Shown: piece by piece, positions 15,899 to 25,342 of the stretch
Layout of the letters: every line of letters starts with the position of its first letter
Numbering within the stretch: the first letter of the stretch is position 1
Assembly: GCA_016208105.1 (NCBI GenBank)
Contig: JACQYS010000017.1
Location: forward strand, 62,001-126,000
Source: Desulfovibrio sp.
GTDB lineage: Bacteria; Desulfobacterota; Desulfovibrionia; Desulfovibrionales; Desulfovibrionaceae
Reading direction: 5' to 3'
Length of the DNA: 64,000 bases
Program-made: the position numbers and the translations under genes
Notes under the pieces: model-generated
What the model was told of the DNA's origin: nothing
The model's database searches: none
Seen by the model: the letters and a program-made list of their open reading frames with translations, nothing else

Positions 15899-17443
15899 AT
15901 GATTGAAGCCATACAGCCCTTTGTGAACATCCAGGACATGGCCACCGGAAGCGTTGAGAACCACCTTGCCGCCCTACTCGAGGCTGCAGTGGACGCCATC
16001 GTTATCATGGGGGCGGACAGGCGTGTTAAGGTTTTCTCAAATGCCGCTGAAAGGCTCTTCGGGTATGCTGCCCACGAAGTCGTCGGGCAAAACGTCAACA
16101 TGCTTATGCCCGAGCCCTACCATTCGAATCACGACCGCTACGTCAAACGCCATATCGATACCGGCGAGAAGCACATCATCGGCATCGGCCGGGAGGTCGT
16201 AGCCAAACGCAAGGACGGCAGCGTTTTCCCCGCCTATCTCTCCGTGGGCGAAGGCACTTCCGAGGAAGGGCTTTTTTTCGTCGGCATCCTTCACGACCTT
16301 TCCCGAGAAAAAGACACCTTCCGCCGGGTACGTGAACTGGCGGCCATCGTCGATTCCACAGGTGACGCAGTGATCGGTAAAACGCTGGACGGGGTCGTCA
16401 CCTATTGGAACAGTGGCGCGGAGGAACTCTACGGGTACACCGCGGCTGAAGCGATCGGCCGCCACGTTGCCGAACTTATCGTACCCGCCGAGAAACACGA
16501 TGAGCTTGAACAGATTCACCAGGGCATCCTCAGGGGCCAGGGAGTCGCCCGCATCGATACAGTCCGTCAAAGCAAGTCCGGTCAGCGCCTCATGGTTTCG
16601 CTGACCATCTCTCCCATCCTGGACGCGGACGGAAAGGTCATCGGAGCTTCAGCCATAGCCCGGGACATCACCTCCAGGCGCATGGCTGAAAAGGCCCAGG
16701 CCGAGGCCCGCCACGCTGCCGAGGAATCCAACCGGATCAAGACCGATTTTTTGAGCATTGTTTCCCATGAACTCCGAACCCCGCTCACCATAATCCTGGG
16801 GAACGTGTCTCTGCTGACTGACCACCAGAACATGCCTGACCCAACTGAGGCCGCCGAGATCGCACAGGACATTGAAGAAAGCGCCAATCGCCTTTTGAGT
16901 CTCATTAATGATCTTCTGGATATATCAGATATGGAAGCCGGCCAGGCGAAATTAAGGCTGACCCCAGTCCGAGCTGACGATCTGGTCCAAGAGGTGGTTC
17001 AAACGGCCGAGTCCTTCGCCGCATCCAAGGATATTGTCGTCACGTCCTACTCCGAACCGCTTGAACTCATGGCCGACCCTTTGCGGCTCAAGCAGGCCCT
17101 GCTCAACCTGGTGGACAATGCCGTGAAATTCACGGACGCGGGAACCATCACCATCGGGGTGGAGAAAACCGGAAACAACGCCCTTTTCGCAGTGAGCGAC
17201 ACGGGGGAAGGGATTTCTGACGACGGAATTTCACGCATATTCGACGCGTTTCACCAAGCCGACACCTCCAGTACCCGCAAGGCGCAGGGGACCGGCCTAG
17301 GCCTGACCATTGTGAAACGGATCGTGGAACTGCACGGCGGAGTACTCAACGTGGAGAGCGAGCCTGGCAAGGGGAGTACCTTCTACATCGCTCTGCCCCT
17401 TACCCCGAGAGATACTCGAGAGGACTCCGAGACCGATGCCTGA
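15899..17443 (+). CDS. FixL-like PAS-PAS sensor histidine kinase, predicted haem-binding
   Basis: 514 aa, no membrane segment. PAS1 (about 22-135) keeps FixL haem-pocket residues at the exact FixL spacing: His78 (NHD, proximal ligand equivalent to BjFixL His200), Arg84, His92, Ile93 and Arg98 (in HIIGIGR, the oxygen-contacting Arg220 equivalent). PAS2 spans about 145-260. HisKA has VSHELRTP with His290; the ATPase domain has NLVDNAVKF, DTGEGI and GTGLGLTI. The start is uncertain: ATG 15899 is used, but TTG 15887 and ATG 15938 are in frame and none has a good RBS. It overlaps the next gene by 8 bases, forming a two-gene signalling unit that faces aprB. Oxygen or redox sensing is inferred. Confidence 0.85.
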   Translation: MIEAIQPFVNIQDMATGSVENHLAALLEAAVDAIVIMGADRRVKVFSNAAERLFGYAAHEVVGQNVNMLMPEPYHSNHDRYVKRHIDTGEKHIIGIGREVVAKRKDGSVFPAYLSVGEGTSEEGLFFVGILHDLSREKDTFRRVRELAAIVDSTGDAVIGKTLDGVVTYWNSGAEELYGYTAAEAIGRHVAELIVPAEKHDELEQIHQGILRGQGVARIDTVRQSKSGQRLMVSLTISPILDADGKVIGASAIARDITSRRMAEKAQAEARHAAEESNRIKTDFLSIVSHELRTPLTIILGNVSLLTDHQNMPDPTEAAEIAQDIEESANRLLSLINDLLDISDMEAGQAKLRLTPVRADDLVQEVVQTAESFAASKDIVVTSYSEPLELMADPLRLKQALLNLVDNAVKFTDAGTITIGVEKTGNNALFAVSDTGEGISDDGISRIFDAFHQADTSSTRKAQGTGLGLTIVKRIVELHGGVLNVESEPGKGSTFYIALPLTPRDTREDSETDA

Positions 17444-18302
17444 CAAGATATTGATCGTTGACGACAGCAACATGGTCCGCAAAACGCTCAGAAGGCATCT
17501 GGCCCGCGAGGACGTGCAGCTCGAAGAGGCGGTGGACGGCCAGGACGCCCTGGAAAAGACCGCCACGTTTCTTCCGGATCTCATGGTATTGGACGTTATG
17601 ATGCCGCGTCTGGACGGCATAGAAGTAGCCAAGCGCGTCAAGGCCGACCCGAGATTTTCCCACATCTACATCATAATGCTCACGGCCATGCGTGAAGTCC
17701 AGGACGAGGTGAAGGGCCTCGACAGTGGCGCCGACGACTACGTCACCAAGCCCTTCAACTCCGAGACCCTCATGGCCCGCATCCATCGCGGGTTGCGCCT
17801 CTCCAAGGAGAAAAGCGCCGCCACGCGTGATCCCTTGACCGGCCTCGGCAACCGGCGGGCCTTCGATGCGTCCCTGGCCCACGAGCTGGCCCGGGTACAA
17901 CGCTCTGGCAGTCCGCTGTCGCTCATCATGTGCGACATCGACCACTTCAAAAAGGTCAACGACTCCTTGGGCCATGAAACAGGCGATCTGGTCCTCAAGG
18001 AACTCGCTGAGATCATCAAGATCAATTGCAGGGAGCTGGACGTACCGGCCCGCTTCGGAGGTGAGGAATTCGTCATACTCTTGCCGGATACCACCCTTGA
18101 GGGGGCCGCGCTCGCTGCCGAGCGCCTGCGGGCCGCTGTGGAAACCCACGCATTTCCTGGGGCTGGACATGTGACCGTGAGTCTGGGAGTAGCGCAGGCG
18201 TCAGGAAACTCCGAAAATCTTGTAAAAGAATCCGACCAGGCCATGTATGCTGCCAAGCAGAGCGGCCGGAACCGGGTTTGCGTCGCACAACCGGTTCCCT
18301 AA
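17436..18302 (+). CDS. Response regulator with diguanylate cyclase output (REC-GGDEF)
   Basis: 288 aa. The receiver domain has the acidic pair in LIVDD, phosphoacceptor Asp53 (LDVMMP) and Lys105 (VTKPF). The GGDEF domain (about 130-288) has an intact active site GGEEF at 208-212 and an inhibitory I-site RELD at 199-202, five residues before it. It should make cyclic di-GMP when phosphorylated. Translational overlap with the FixL-like kinase makes that kinase the likely partner. Confidence 0.93.
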   Translation: MPDKILIVDDSNMVRKTLRRHLAREDVQLEEAVDGQDALEKTATFLPDLMVLDVMMPRLDGIEVAKRVKADPRFSHIYIIMLTAMREVQDEVKGLDSGADDYVTKPFNSETLMARIHRGLRLSKEKSAATRDPLTGLGNRRAFDASLAHELARVQRSGSPLSLIMCDIDHFKKVNDSLGHETGDLVLKELAEIIKINCRELDVPARFGGEEFVILLPDTTLEGAALAAERLRAAVETHAFPGAGHVTVSLGVAQASGNSENLVKESDQAMYAAKQSGRNRVCVAQPVP

Positions 18303-18322
18303 AAGCTTTTCTCCCTGCTTCT

Positions 18323-18344
18323 CATTGAGCGAAGAAGCTCAATG
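18323..18344 (+). terminator. Possible weak terminator after GGDEF gene
   Basis: A perfect 8-bp repeat (CATTGAGC / GCTCAATG) with a 6-base loop lies 21 bases after the stop codon. No T run follows. Confidence 0.35.
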
Positions 18345-18528
18345 CGTCATTTATCGCTTCGCAAAAAACCGCCAGATCACGCCTTCGACAACGTCCCACT
18401 TTCCTAACTCTTATTGAAACTGGACGCGCTTATTCTGTGCGCGTACGTGGCGTATACACATCGCGAGAGTCCTCACTGGCATTTGGCCTGCCCCTGTCTC
18501 ATTGAAAACAAACCAATGCGCCCTGTCC

Positions 18529-18558
18529 AAAAAAAGAAGCGGCCGTTAGGCCGCTTCT
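18529..18558 (-). terminator. Terminator of ppiD
   Basis: A stem AGAAGCGGCC / GGCCGCTTCT with a 4-base loop is followed on the minus strand by a run of seven T residues. It lies about 24 bases after the ppiD stop. Confidence 0.9.
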
Positions 18559-18581
18559 TCTCATGCGCATGTTCGATGGAA

Positions 18582-20519
18582 TTAAGATTTTCCCCCAGTC
18601 AGCTCCTGTGGAAGAGCCGCCGGCCCCAAGATGTCCTTGTTCACGATTTTAACGGGCATCTTTTCCAGCAGATACTGCATGTAGCTTCTGAGCAACTGCT
18701 CCTGCTGGAACGGCATGGCCTGGGCCATAATGCGGGATTTGTCGCGCTGCCACTCGGCATCCGTGGGGAAGGTCTTGCCCTTGAGCTTGGCTACGACGAA
18801 TCCGCTGACCACCGCATAAGAACCGGGAAGCCACCCGGGCTCTTTGGCTGAGAACGCGGCTTCGGCCAAGGCTGGGGCCTGGCCCAACTCCTGTATGGCA
18901 CCCTGGCGGCCAAAAGGCTCTGAAGCCTTGAACTTGCCCTTGTACTCCTGCTCGACCTTGGCCTGGCCTTCGGGAGTCTTGAGCATTTCGGCCACTTCCT
19001 TGGCCTTGGCTTCGGCAAGCTTGAGGGTTTCGTCCGCCAGAATATCGTTCTTTACGGTTTCCGCCACGATTTCCAGGGCGGGAATGTTCTCAGGCTTCAC
19101 CTCGAGCACCTTGGCCAGAACGAATCCTTCGCCGGAGGTCATGGCCTGAGGCACAGGCTTGCCGGCCTGCTGCGCGAAAAGCAGGGTCAGGGCCTCGGGA
19201 TTGAGATTCAGGTCCAGGGGCGGACGCTGACGGCTGAAGAACTCGGATGTCTTGGAGGTAAGCCCCTTGCTCTGGGCAAGCTTGGAAATATCCCCGCCGC
19301 CAATAAGCTCTTCAAGTAACTGATCCACAGTCTTGCCCAGGGTCTCGGCGGCCTTGTCCTCGGCCATCTCGCGCTTGATGTCTTCCTTGGCCTCGTCAAA
19401 GGGAGAAACTCCCTCGGCCTTTTTGTCCACCACCTGGATCACATGCACCCCGTACTGGGTACGCACCACCCCGGAGACCTCGCCCTTCTTCAGGGCAAAG
19501 GCAGCCTGCTCAAATTCGGGGACCATTGTTCCTTTGCCGAACCAGCCCAGGTCGCCGCCGGTGACGGCGGGCTGTCCTTGAGTCGAAAGAACCTTGTCCA
19601 GGGCTTCGCCCTTACGCAGACGCGCCGACAAATCAGCCAGACGCTTCTCTGCAACCTTGACGTCCTCGGGTTTGGCGTCCTGGGCAAGAAGGACGAGCAA
19701 GTGGTTGGCCTTGACCATGTCCGGATGTTTGAATTTGTCCGGGTTGGAGTCGTAGTAGGCCTTGGCCTCCTGGTCGGATACGAGCTTGGGATCAGCAAGA
19801 GCCGCCGGGGACAGCTCCAGATACTCGATCTTGGCTTCGGCAGGCCGCTTGTATTTTTCTTTGGAGGACTCGTAGACTTCCTTGATGCGCTCATCCGTGA
19901 TGCTCACCTGGGAAGCGAATTCCCTGGCCGGGAAGGACAAGAAGTCCACCACGGCTTTCTCCTGGGAGAAATTATAAATGGAGCGCACCTCGCCGGGCGT
20001 GACGTACACCGGCAGGATGGAATAGAGCACCATCTTCTCGTAGAGCAGATCGCGCTTCTGGTCGCTCTCGAAGTTCTCGGGGTTCAAACCAACGGACTTG
20101 AGCTTTTCCTTGTACAGTTCGTAGTCAAACTGTCCCTTGTCGTTCTGGAAGGCGGGGACGCGGGCGATCTCCGCCTGGAGCTCAGCCTGGGACACGGCCA
20201 CTCCCAGCTTCTCGGCCTGGTCGAAAATGAGCTGACGGCCAACCATCTGCATGAGCACCTGGCTCTTGAAGCCGAAGCGCTCCAGATCCTCCTTGGTCAA
20301 GGAGGGATTCTGGGCCTGGGCCTGACGCAGGGCTCCCTCGTATTCGGAGAAGAAGTCCTTGGCCAGAATGGGCTTTTCCCCCACATAGGCCAGCACGCCG
20401 CCCACGGACCGCTGGTCCTTGAACGAATAGATGCCGAAGAACACGAACACGGCGATAATGGCGCCGAAGATGGCCTTGATGAACCAGGACTGGGAGTGTT
20501 GCCGGAGAATATCCAACAT
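18582..20519 (-). CDS. ppiD: Membrane-anchored periplasmic folding factor PpiD (SurA/parvulin family)
   Basis: 645 aa. One N-terminal membrane anchor (about residues 12-34, FIKAIFGAIIAVFVFFGIYS) places the rest in the periplasm. A SurA-type chaperone region follows, then a parvulin domain around residues 265-370 with the signatures ANHLLV, GGDLGWFGKGTMVPEFE and YGVHVIQV. A further Ala/Glu-rich helical region reaches the C-terminus. PpiD assists outer-membrane protein folding at the Sec translocon. ATG 20519 is chosen because AGGAG lies 9 bases upstream. A terminator separates it from acn. Confidence 0.9.
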   Translation of the reverse strand: MLDILRQHSQSWFIKAIFGAIIAVFVFFGIYSFKDQRSVGGVLAYVGEKPILAKDFFSEYEGALRQAQAQNPSLTKEDLERFGFKSQVLMQMVGRQLIFDQAEKLGVAVSQAELQAEIARVPAFQNDKGQFDYELYKEKLKSVGLNPENFESDQKRDLLYEKMVLYSILPVYVTPGEVRSIYNFSQEKAVVDFLSFPAREFASQVSITDERIKEVYESSKEKYKRPAEAKIEYLELSPAALADPKLVSDQEAKAYYDSNPDKFKHPDMVKANHLLVLLAQDAKPEDVKVAEKRLADLSARLRKGEALDKVLSTQGQPAVTGGDLGWFGKGTMVPEFEQAAFALKKGEVSGVVRTQYGVHVIQVVDKKAEGVSPFDEAKEDIKREMAEDKAAETLGKTVDQLLEELIGGGDISKLAQSKGLTSKTSEFFSRQRPPLDLNLNPEALTLLFAQQAGKPVPQAMTSGEGFVLAKVLEVKPENIPALEIVAETVKNDILADETLKLAEAKAKEVAEMLKTPEGQAKVEQEYKGKFKASEPFGRQGAIQELGQAPALAEAAFSAKEPGWLPGSYAVVSGFVVAKLKGKTFPTDAEWQRDKSRIMAQAMPFQQEQLLRSYMQYLLEKMPVKIVNKDILGPAALPQELTGGKS

Positions 20520-20557
20520 ATTTAGGGGCTCCTTGGGAACGTATAGCAAACCGTGGC

Positions 20558-20595
20558 AAAAAACGGCGGCCAGAGGGAAAGACCTCCGGCCGCCG
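20558..20595 (-). terminator. Terminator of acn
   Basis: Thirteen-bp stem (20564-20576 with 20583-20595, one G-U pair) and a 6-base loop, followed on the minus strand by six T residues. It sits between the acn stop and the ppiD start. Confidence 0.88.
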
Positions 20596-20617
20596 CAAGC
20601 GGGTATCGCGGCTTTTG

Positions 20618-22534
20618 TTAGCGGCCGCCCACGGTATTGAGCAAACCGCCGGACAAAATAATCTCCAGCTCGTTCGCGGTCAAATCATTTGTGAGCTTGA
20701 CTTTGAGCTTTCCGTTCACAATGGCCTCCACCGGTTTACCCGGCTTTATCTTGGCCACGGGGATGGAAAAGTCAGCCCCTTGAGACACTTTGTCGTAGTC
20801 GGCCTTGTCCACAAAAAGAAGCGGCAGAATGCCGAAGTTCACCAGATTGGCGCGGTGGATTCTGGCCAGGCTTTTTACAATCACCGCCTTGACGCCCAGG
20901 TGCCGGGGCCCAAGCGCCGCATGCTCGCGCGAGGAACCCTGCCCGTAGTTCTCACCGCCAACGATCACGCCGCCGTCCATCCCCTTGATGCGGGCCACAA
21001 ACTCCTTGTCCACGTTGGTGAACAGGTATTCCGAGATGGCCGGGATGTTGGAGCGCAGGCTCATGATGTGGGTGCCGCCCGGCAGGATGTGGTCGGTGGT
21101 GATGTCGTCGCCCACTTTGAGAGCCGCCTTGGCCGCCACCGTATCCGGAGTTTTTCCGAAGCGCGACAAGGGAGCGATGTTTGGTCCGCGCCTGATTTCA
21201 ACCTTGGAGCCATCCGCCGGCGGGAACACGAAGAGATGCCTGATGGACGGAACCTTCTTGGGCATGGCCACCTTGGCCGGGGGCGTTCCCCAGGTGGCCG
21301 GGTCCGTGAATTCACCCTTCAGGGCCGCCATAGCCGCAGTCTGGGGGCTCACCAGGTACACCTTGGCGTCCTGGGTGCCGCTGCGGCCCTCGAAGTTGCG
21401 GTTGAAGGTACGCGCGGAAACGCCGCCAGATGTGGGCGAGCCGCCATACCCCAGGCAAGGGCCGCAGGTGCATTCGAGAATGCGCGCCCCGGCGTCCAGA
21501 TAGACCTGCAGCAGGTTCTCGTCCGCAAGCATCTTGAGGACCTGCTTGGAGCCGGGAGAGATGAACAGGTCCGTCTCGGGCTTCACCCGCTGCCCTTTTA
21601 GCATCAGGGCCACGGTCTTTAAATCCGAGTAGGACGAGTTGGTGCAGGAGCCGATGGCGGACTGGTCGACCTTGAGCCCGGCCAAGCTTTTGATTGTAGC
21701 CATGCGGTCGGGCATGTGGGGCTGGGCGGCCAGGGGAACGAGCTTGGAAAGATCGATAACGATCTCCTCGTCGTACTTTGCGGAGGGATCGGCCTTGAGC
21801 TGCGTATAGTCTTCCGGACGCCCCATGGCCGTGAAGAACTTTTTGGTAACCGCGTCGGACGGGAACAGGGAACCGGTGGCTCCGAGCTCCGCGCCCATGT
21901 TGGTAATGGTGGCGCGTTCCGGCACGGACAAGGTGGCCACGCCTGGCCCGGCGTACTCGAACACCTTCCCAACCCCGCCCTTCACCGTGAGCATGCCCAG
22001 CAAGTGGAGGATGATGTCCTTGGCAGTGGCCCAGCCGGTAAGCTCGCCCTCAAGCTGGACCTTAACGACCTTGGGCATGGTGATGTAGTAGGGCTCGCCG
22101 GCCATGGCCAGGGCCACCGAGAGTCCTCCCGCGCCCATGGACAGGCAGCCCACTCCCCCAGCCGTGGGGGTGTGGGAATCAGAACCGATAAGGGTCTTGC
22201 CAGGCTTGGCGAAATTCTCCAAATGCAGCTGGTGGCAGATGCCGGTTCCCGGAGGGGAGAACACGGCCCCATACTTGGCTGCCACGGTGCGAAGGAACTG
22301 GTGGTCGTCCGGATTCCGGAATCCTTGCTGCATGGTGTTGTGGTCAACATAGCTCACGGAGAGCTCTGTGGCCACCCGCGGCACTCCTATGGCCTCGAAC
22401 TGGAGCCAGGCCATGGTGCCGGTGGCATCCTGGGTGAGGGTCTGGTCGATTTTAAGGCCGATTTCGGAACCGGTCTTCATTTTCCCGCTCACCAAGTGGG
22501 CGGCGATAATCTTCTGAGTGATGTTCTTGCCCAT
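20618..22534 (-). CDS. acn: Aconitate hydratase (short bacterial/mitochondrial type)
   Basis: 638 aa. Isomerises citrate and isocitrate with a [4Fe-4S] cluster. Cluster-binding Cys are in GSCTNSSYSD and CTCGPCLGYGG; substrate motifs GSDSHTPTAGG, and GENYGQGSSREHAALGPR in the swivelling domain, are intact. ATG 22534 (MGKNITQK) is preferred to the ATG 12 bases upstream because that codon is part of the GAGGA Shine-Dalgarno. Provides 2-oxoglutarate for biosynthesis in this lineage. Downstream of the small coiled-coil gene and followed by its own terminator. Confidence 0.95.
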   Translation of the reverse strand: MGKNITQKIIAAHLVSGKMKTGSEIGLKIDQTLTQDATGTMAWLQFEAIGVPRVATELSVSYVDHNTMQQGFRNPDDHQFLRTVAAKYGAVFSPPGTGICHQLHLENFAKPGKTLIGSDSHTPTAGGVGCLSMGAGGLSVALAMAGEPYYITMPKVVKVQLEGELTGWATAKDIILHLLGMLTVKGGVGKVFEYAGPGVATLSVPERATITNMGAELGATGSLFPSDAVTKKFFTAMGRPEDYTQLKADPSAKYDEEIVIDLSKLVPLAAQPHMPDRMATIKSLAGLKVDQSAIGSCTNSSYSDLKTVALMLKGQRVKPETDLFISPGSKQVLKMLADENLLQVYLDAGARILECTCGPCLGYGGSPTSGGVSARTFNRNFEGRSGTQDAKVYLVSPQTAAMAALKGEFTDPATWGTPPAKVAMPKKVPSIRHLFVFPPADGSKVEIRRGPNIAPLSRFGKTPDTVAAKAALKVGDDITTDHILPGGTHIMSLRSNIPAISEYLFTNVDKEFVARIKGMDGGVIVGGENYGQGSSREHAALGPRHLGVKAVIVKSLARIHRANLVNFGILPLLFVDKADYDKVSQGADFSIPVAKIKPGKPVEAIVNGKLKVKLTNDLTANELEIILSGGLLNTVGGR

Positions 22535-22681
22535 GGTCGTCCTCATGTAATCGTGAAAGTTGGGCCATGTGCCCCGTCTTTACAAAAGATGTCAAGGAGA
22601 GCACCCCTGCCGGCCTCCCAAACGTCACTCTGGAAGATTCAGGTCGGCCGGGTACACGCCGAGATTCTTCGGATGGAGGGT

Positions 22682-22903
22682 CTAGTCGCTGAAGCGCAAC
22701 CTCTTGATCTTGCCCTGTCGGTACTGGATTTCAAAATCCAACCGAAGCTTTTCCTGCTGCGCGGTGTGAATTTCCAAGTTACGGAATATTCCCTTGGCCG
22801 GGTCCTCTTCGGCCCGCAAGGCCCGAATGCGCTCCATGGTTTCCGCCAACTGCTTTTCAAAATCCGCAATTTCAGCCTCAACAAGTGCGATCTCGTCGCT
22901 CAT
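22682..22903 (-). CDS. Small coiled-coil protein, 73 aa
   Basis: MSDEIALVEAEIADFEKQLA begins a charged coiled coil with heptad Leu/Ile spacing over about residues 5-70. The start is set by AGGAG 7 bases upstream of ATG 22903; the frame is open further upstream but without RBS. It lies between the sat terminator and acn. No known family; composition suggests an oligomerising scaffold or a small stress protein. Confidence 0.6.
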   Translation of the reverse strand: MSDEIALVEAEIADFEKQLAETMERIRALRAEEDPAKGIFRNLEIHTAQQEKLRLDFEIQYRQGKIKRLRFSD

Positions 22904-23004
22904 ACAATGCTCCTGCGAAATCATCAGCGATGGCGGCCCCCAGACTTCTGTAACACCGGTGTGGCCGCCGGGGCCTTCATACTGCCAAATCCTCGAACAT
23001 CCAA

Positions 23005-23034
23005 CAAAAAAGGGAGGCGCCATGCGGCGCCTCC
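23005..23034 (-). terminator. Terminator of sat
   Basis: Perfect 10-bp stem GGGAGGCGCC / GGCGCCTCCC with a 4-base loop, followed on the minus strand by six T residues, 26 bases after the sat stop. Confidence 0.92.
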
Positions 23035-23060
23035 CCGGGTTCGGCGTAAGCCGAAATCGT

Positions 23061-24371
23061 CTATTTCTGCTTGGCGTGGTCGCCGGAGGCGGCGCGCTGC
23101 ATCTTGACCTCGACCTTCTCGGTCAGGCCTTCGTAGTAGGTGCGCAGAATGGCCAGGCACTCGTCGCGACCGAAGTGGTCAGGAATGGCTTCGCCTTCGG
23201 AGAGCATCTTGCGCAGCTTGGTGCCGGACAGGATGACGCGGTCTTCCTTGGCGTGCGGGCAGGTGCGCAGGGAGGCCATGCCGTCGCACTTGAAGCAGTA
23301 GAAGGTCCAGTCGATGTTCATGTTCTGGCAGAGCAGAGCCTTGCCAGGGGCAACGGCGCAGGCGGCCTCGGGGGTCGCGTACGGGATGCGCTTGAAGATC
23401 TCCTGAGCCTCGAACATGCCGTAGAAGTCGCCGACGCCGGCGTGGTCGCGGCCGATGATCATGTTGTTGATGCCGAAGTTCTGGCGGAAGGTGGCGTGCA
23501 GCAGGCCTTCGCGGGGACCGGCGTAACGCATATCCAGGGGGTAGCCGGCCTGGATGACGTGGTCCTTCACGAAATAGTGCTCGACCAGGGTGTCGATGGC
23601 CTTCACGCGCACGTCGGCCGGAATGTCGCCAGGCTTCAGGTTGCCGATGAGGGAGTGGATGACCACGCCGTCGCACACTTCAACGGCGATCTTGGCCAGG
23701 AACTCGTGGGAGCGGTGCATGGGGTTGCGCAGCTGCAGAGCGGCGACCTTCTGCCAGCCCTTCTTGTCCATCTCGGCGCGCAGTTCGGCGGGGCGCTTGT
23801 AGATACCCTTGTACTTGTCGGGGTAGTTGCTCTCGGAGAGCACCTTCACGTTGCCGGCCAGGCTCACGGGCTTCTGGTTCATGACCATCTGAACGCCGGG
23901 GTGATCCTTCAGAGCGGTCTCCCAGAACACGTCGTCGGCGGAGTCGGGGCCGGCGCCCTTGAACACCTGGTAGCACTCCCACTTCTTCTCTTCTTCGGTG
24001 AGGGTGTACTTCTCGGTGACGGTGATGATGGCCATCATCTCGCCCTTCTCGGACTCGAGGGCCACTTCCTGGCCGACGTTGATGCCGGCGGCATCTTCAG
24101 CGGACACGGAGAGGGTAACAGGCACGGGCCAGAAGGTGCCGTCGGTCAGGGTCATCTTCTCGCACACGGACTTCCAGTCGGCCTTGCCCATGAAGAAGGT
24201 AATGGGCGAGAATCCGCCGATACCCATCATGATCAAGTCGCCCTTCTCACGGTTGGAGATGATGACCTTCTTCAGTCCGGCGGCCTTCTTCAGGGCCTCT
24301 TCGCGCTCGGCGCCTTCCAGAAGACAAATTGTGAGGCCTTTGCCACCATGCGGGGGAACCAGTCTGGACAT
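23061..24371 (-). CDS. sat: Sulfate adenylyltransferase (ATP sulfurylase)
   Basis: 436 aa. Activates sulfate with ATP to APS and pyrophosphate, the first step of dissimilatory sulfate reduction. Visible signatures are the nucleotide-binding [11 protein letters not shown] and the [12 protein letters not shown] loop, plus the C-terminal zinc-type [18 protein letters not shown] 24371 ([10 protein letters not shown]) is chosen: AGGAGAGG lies upstream and the N-terminus matches Desulfovibrio Sat, whereas the 24 codons open before it are leader sequence. Monocistronic, with its own promoter and terminator. Confidence 0.97.
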   Translation of the reverse strand: MSRLVPPHGGKGLTICLLEGAEREEALKKAAGLKKVIISNREKGDLIMMGIGGFSPITFFMGKADWKSVCEKMTLTDGTFWPVPVTLSVSAEDAAGINVGQEVALESEKGEMMAIITVTEKYTLTEEEKKWECYQVFKGAGPDSADDVFWETALKDHPGVQMVMNQKPVSLAGNVKVLSESNYPDKYKGIYKRPAELRAEMDKKGWQKVAALQLRNPMHRSHEFLAKIAVEVCDGVVIHSLIGNLKPGDIPADVRVKAIDTLVEHYFVKDHVIQAGYPLDMRYAGPREGLLHATFRQNFGINNMIIGRDHAGVGDFYGMFEAQEIFKRIPYATPEAACAVAPGKALLCQNMNIDWTFYCFKCDGMASLRTCPHAKEDRVILSGTKLRKMLSEGEAIPDHFGRDECLAILRTYYEGLTEKVEVKMQRAASGDHAKQK

Positions 24372-24500
24372 GTTCGTTTCCTCTCCTTTTACGGATAGTG
24401 TGGTTTCTCGAGTTGCCGCCCCGGCCGAGACACGGCCGCCCATACGCCCGGCGTCTTGGGACTCCGGGACACCCTATGATAAAAAATTCACGTGGAGTGA

Positions 24501-24530
24501 TTTATTGTGAAAAAAATGACTCTTTGTCAA
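24501..24530 (-). promoter_or_regulatory. Candidate sigma-70 promoter for sat
   Basis: A perfect -35 TTGACA (24525-24530, minus strand) and AATAAA (24501-24506), 18 bases apart. The start would be near 24494, about 120 bases before the sat ATG. An A/T-rich spacer fits a strong promoter. Confidence 0.55.
24505..24522. promoter_or_regulatory. Candidate Rex-type site inside sat promoter
   Basis: TTGTGAAAAAAATGACTC matches 12 of 18 positions of TTGTGAAATATTTCACAA, with a perfect first half-site. It lies between the -10 and -35 hexamers of sat. A second half-like TTCACGTG is at 24487-24494. Confidence 0.33.
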
Positions 24531-24673
24531 GCCACTCCATTCATCCTGAGAGATCATGTGCTAACAGAAAGCCTGCGTTTTGCACAGTGACAATACGGCT
24601 TCATCGGCCGAAACCTTTTCAGCCGCGCACCATGCTGCGAGCATCGCCCCGGCACAAGGAACATCCCGTTAGC

Positions 24674-25282
24674 CTAGATCAGAATGTCTTCCAGGCTTTT
24701 GCGAGGCCGCGGCTCCGGATTCTCGCCGGGGTAACCAACGGCAAGAAGAGCCACGACGCCGAGGCTGTCCGGCAACCCCAGGCGTTCTTTAATCAGCTCC
24801 TCGTCCAATCGTCCTATCCACGTGGTCCCAAGCCCCAGCTCCACGGCCCGGAGCATCATGGCGGACATGGCGATGGCCAGGTTGAGCCCGGCCGCACCCT
24901 TGAGCACCGCCTTCGGCCCTTCCTCGGCGGGCTTGAGGTACGATTCGTTTACATCCTCGGCGAACTCCGGGGACATGAGCCCCGCTTCGCGCAGGGCTCG
25001 GATCGTGGCCCGTGAGTCGCACAGGTAGGCGGAGGTATCAACGCAGCACACGATCACGGCTCCAGCCCTGCCCACCCAGCGTTGCTCGGCAGTGGCCGGA
25101 CCGCCGAACCATTCAATTTCTGAACTCCCCGTGACCAGTCGGAAACGCCAGGGCTGAGAATTGCACCCGGACGGAGAAAGTCTTGCGGCCTCGATGAGCT
25201 CCATGAGGCTTTCGCGGCTGACCGCCTCGCTGGTGAATTTTCGAATGGAACGGCGCTTGGCTATGGCGTCCTTGACAGTCAT
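24674..25282 (-). CDS. Nitroreductase family protein
   Basis: 202 aa FMN-binding fold. The N-terminal RRSIRKF and the later SPSGCNSQPWRF are the two FMN phosphate/ring motifs; a third, GLGTTWIGRL, is near residue 165. The family reduces nitro-compounds, quinones or flavins with NAD(P)H, and the substrate is not predictable. The start at 25282 has GGGAG 7 bases upstream. A second, shorter nitroreductase is at 58298. Confidence 0.88.
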   Translation of the reverse strand: MTVKDAIAKRRSIRKFTSEAVSRESLMELIEAARLSPSGCNSQPWRFRLVTGSSEIEWFGGPATAEQRWVGRAGAVIVCCVDTSAYLCDSRATIRALREAGLMSPEFAEDVNESYLKPAEEGPKAVLKGAAGLNLAIAMSAMMLRAVELGLGTTWIGRLDEELIKERLGLPDSLGVVALLAVGYPGENPEPRPRKSLEDILI

Positions 25283-25342
25283 CTTCCGGCTCCCGCCTGT
25301 TACTAAATGATAAAAGAGACCAGGCCTCAAACGGGAATATCC

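Larger units (their letters stand above)
24372..24673. other. sat promoter region and 5' leader
   Basis: About 300 bases between sat and the nitroreductase, both on the minus strand. It contains the sat promoter at 24501-24530 and a leader with a CGGCCG-AGACA-CGGCCG hairpin near 24422-24438. No gene seen. Confidence 0.5.

Noticed and set aside
18477-18492. Sigma-54-like -24/-12 pattern (TGGCA ... TGC)
   Set aside because: Spacing fits, but no plus-strand gene lies downstream, so it is probably chance.
22794-24398. Long open frame opposite sat
   Set aside because: Antisense shadow of a highly expressed gene, with no RBS.
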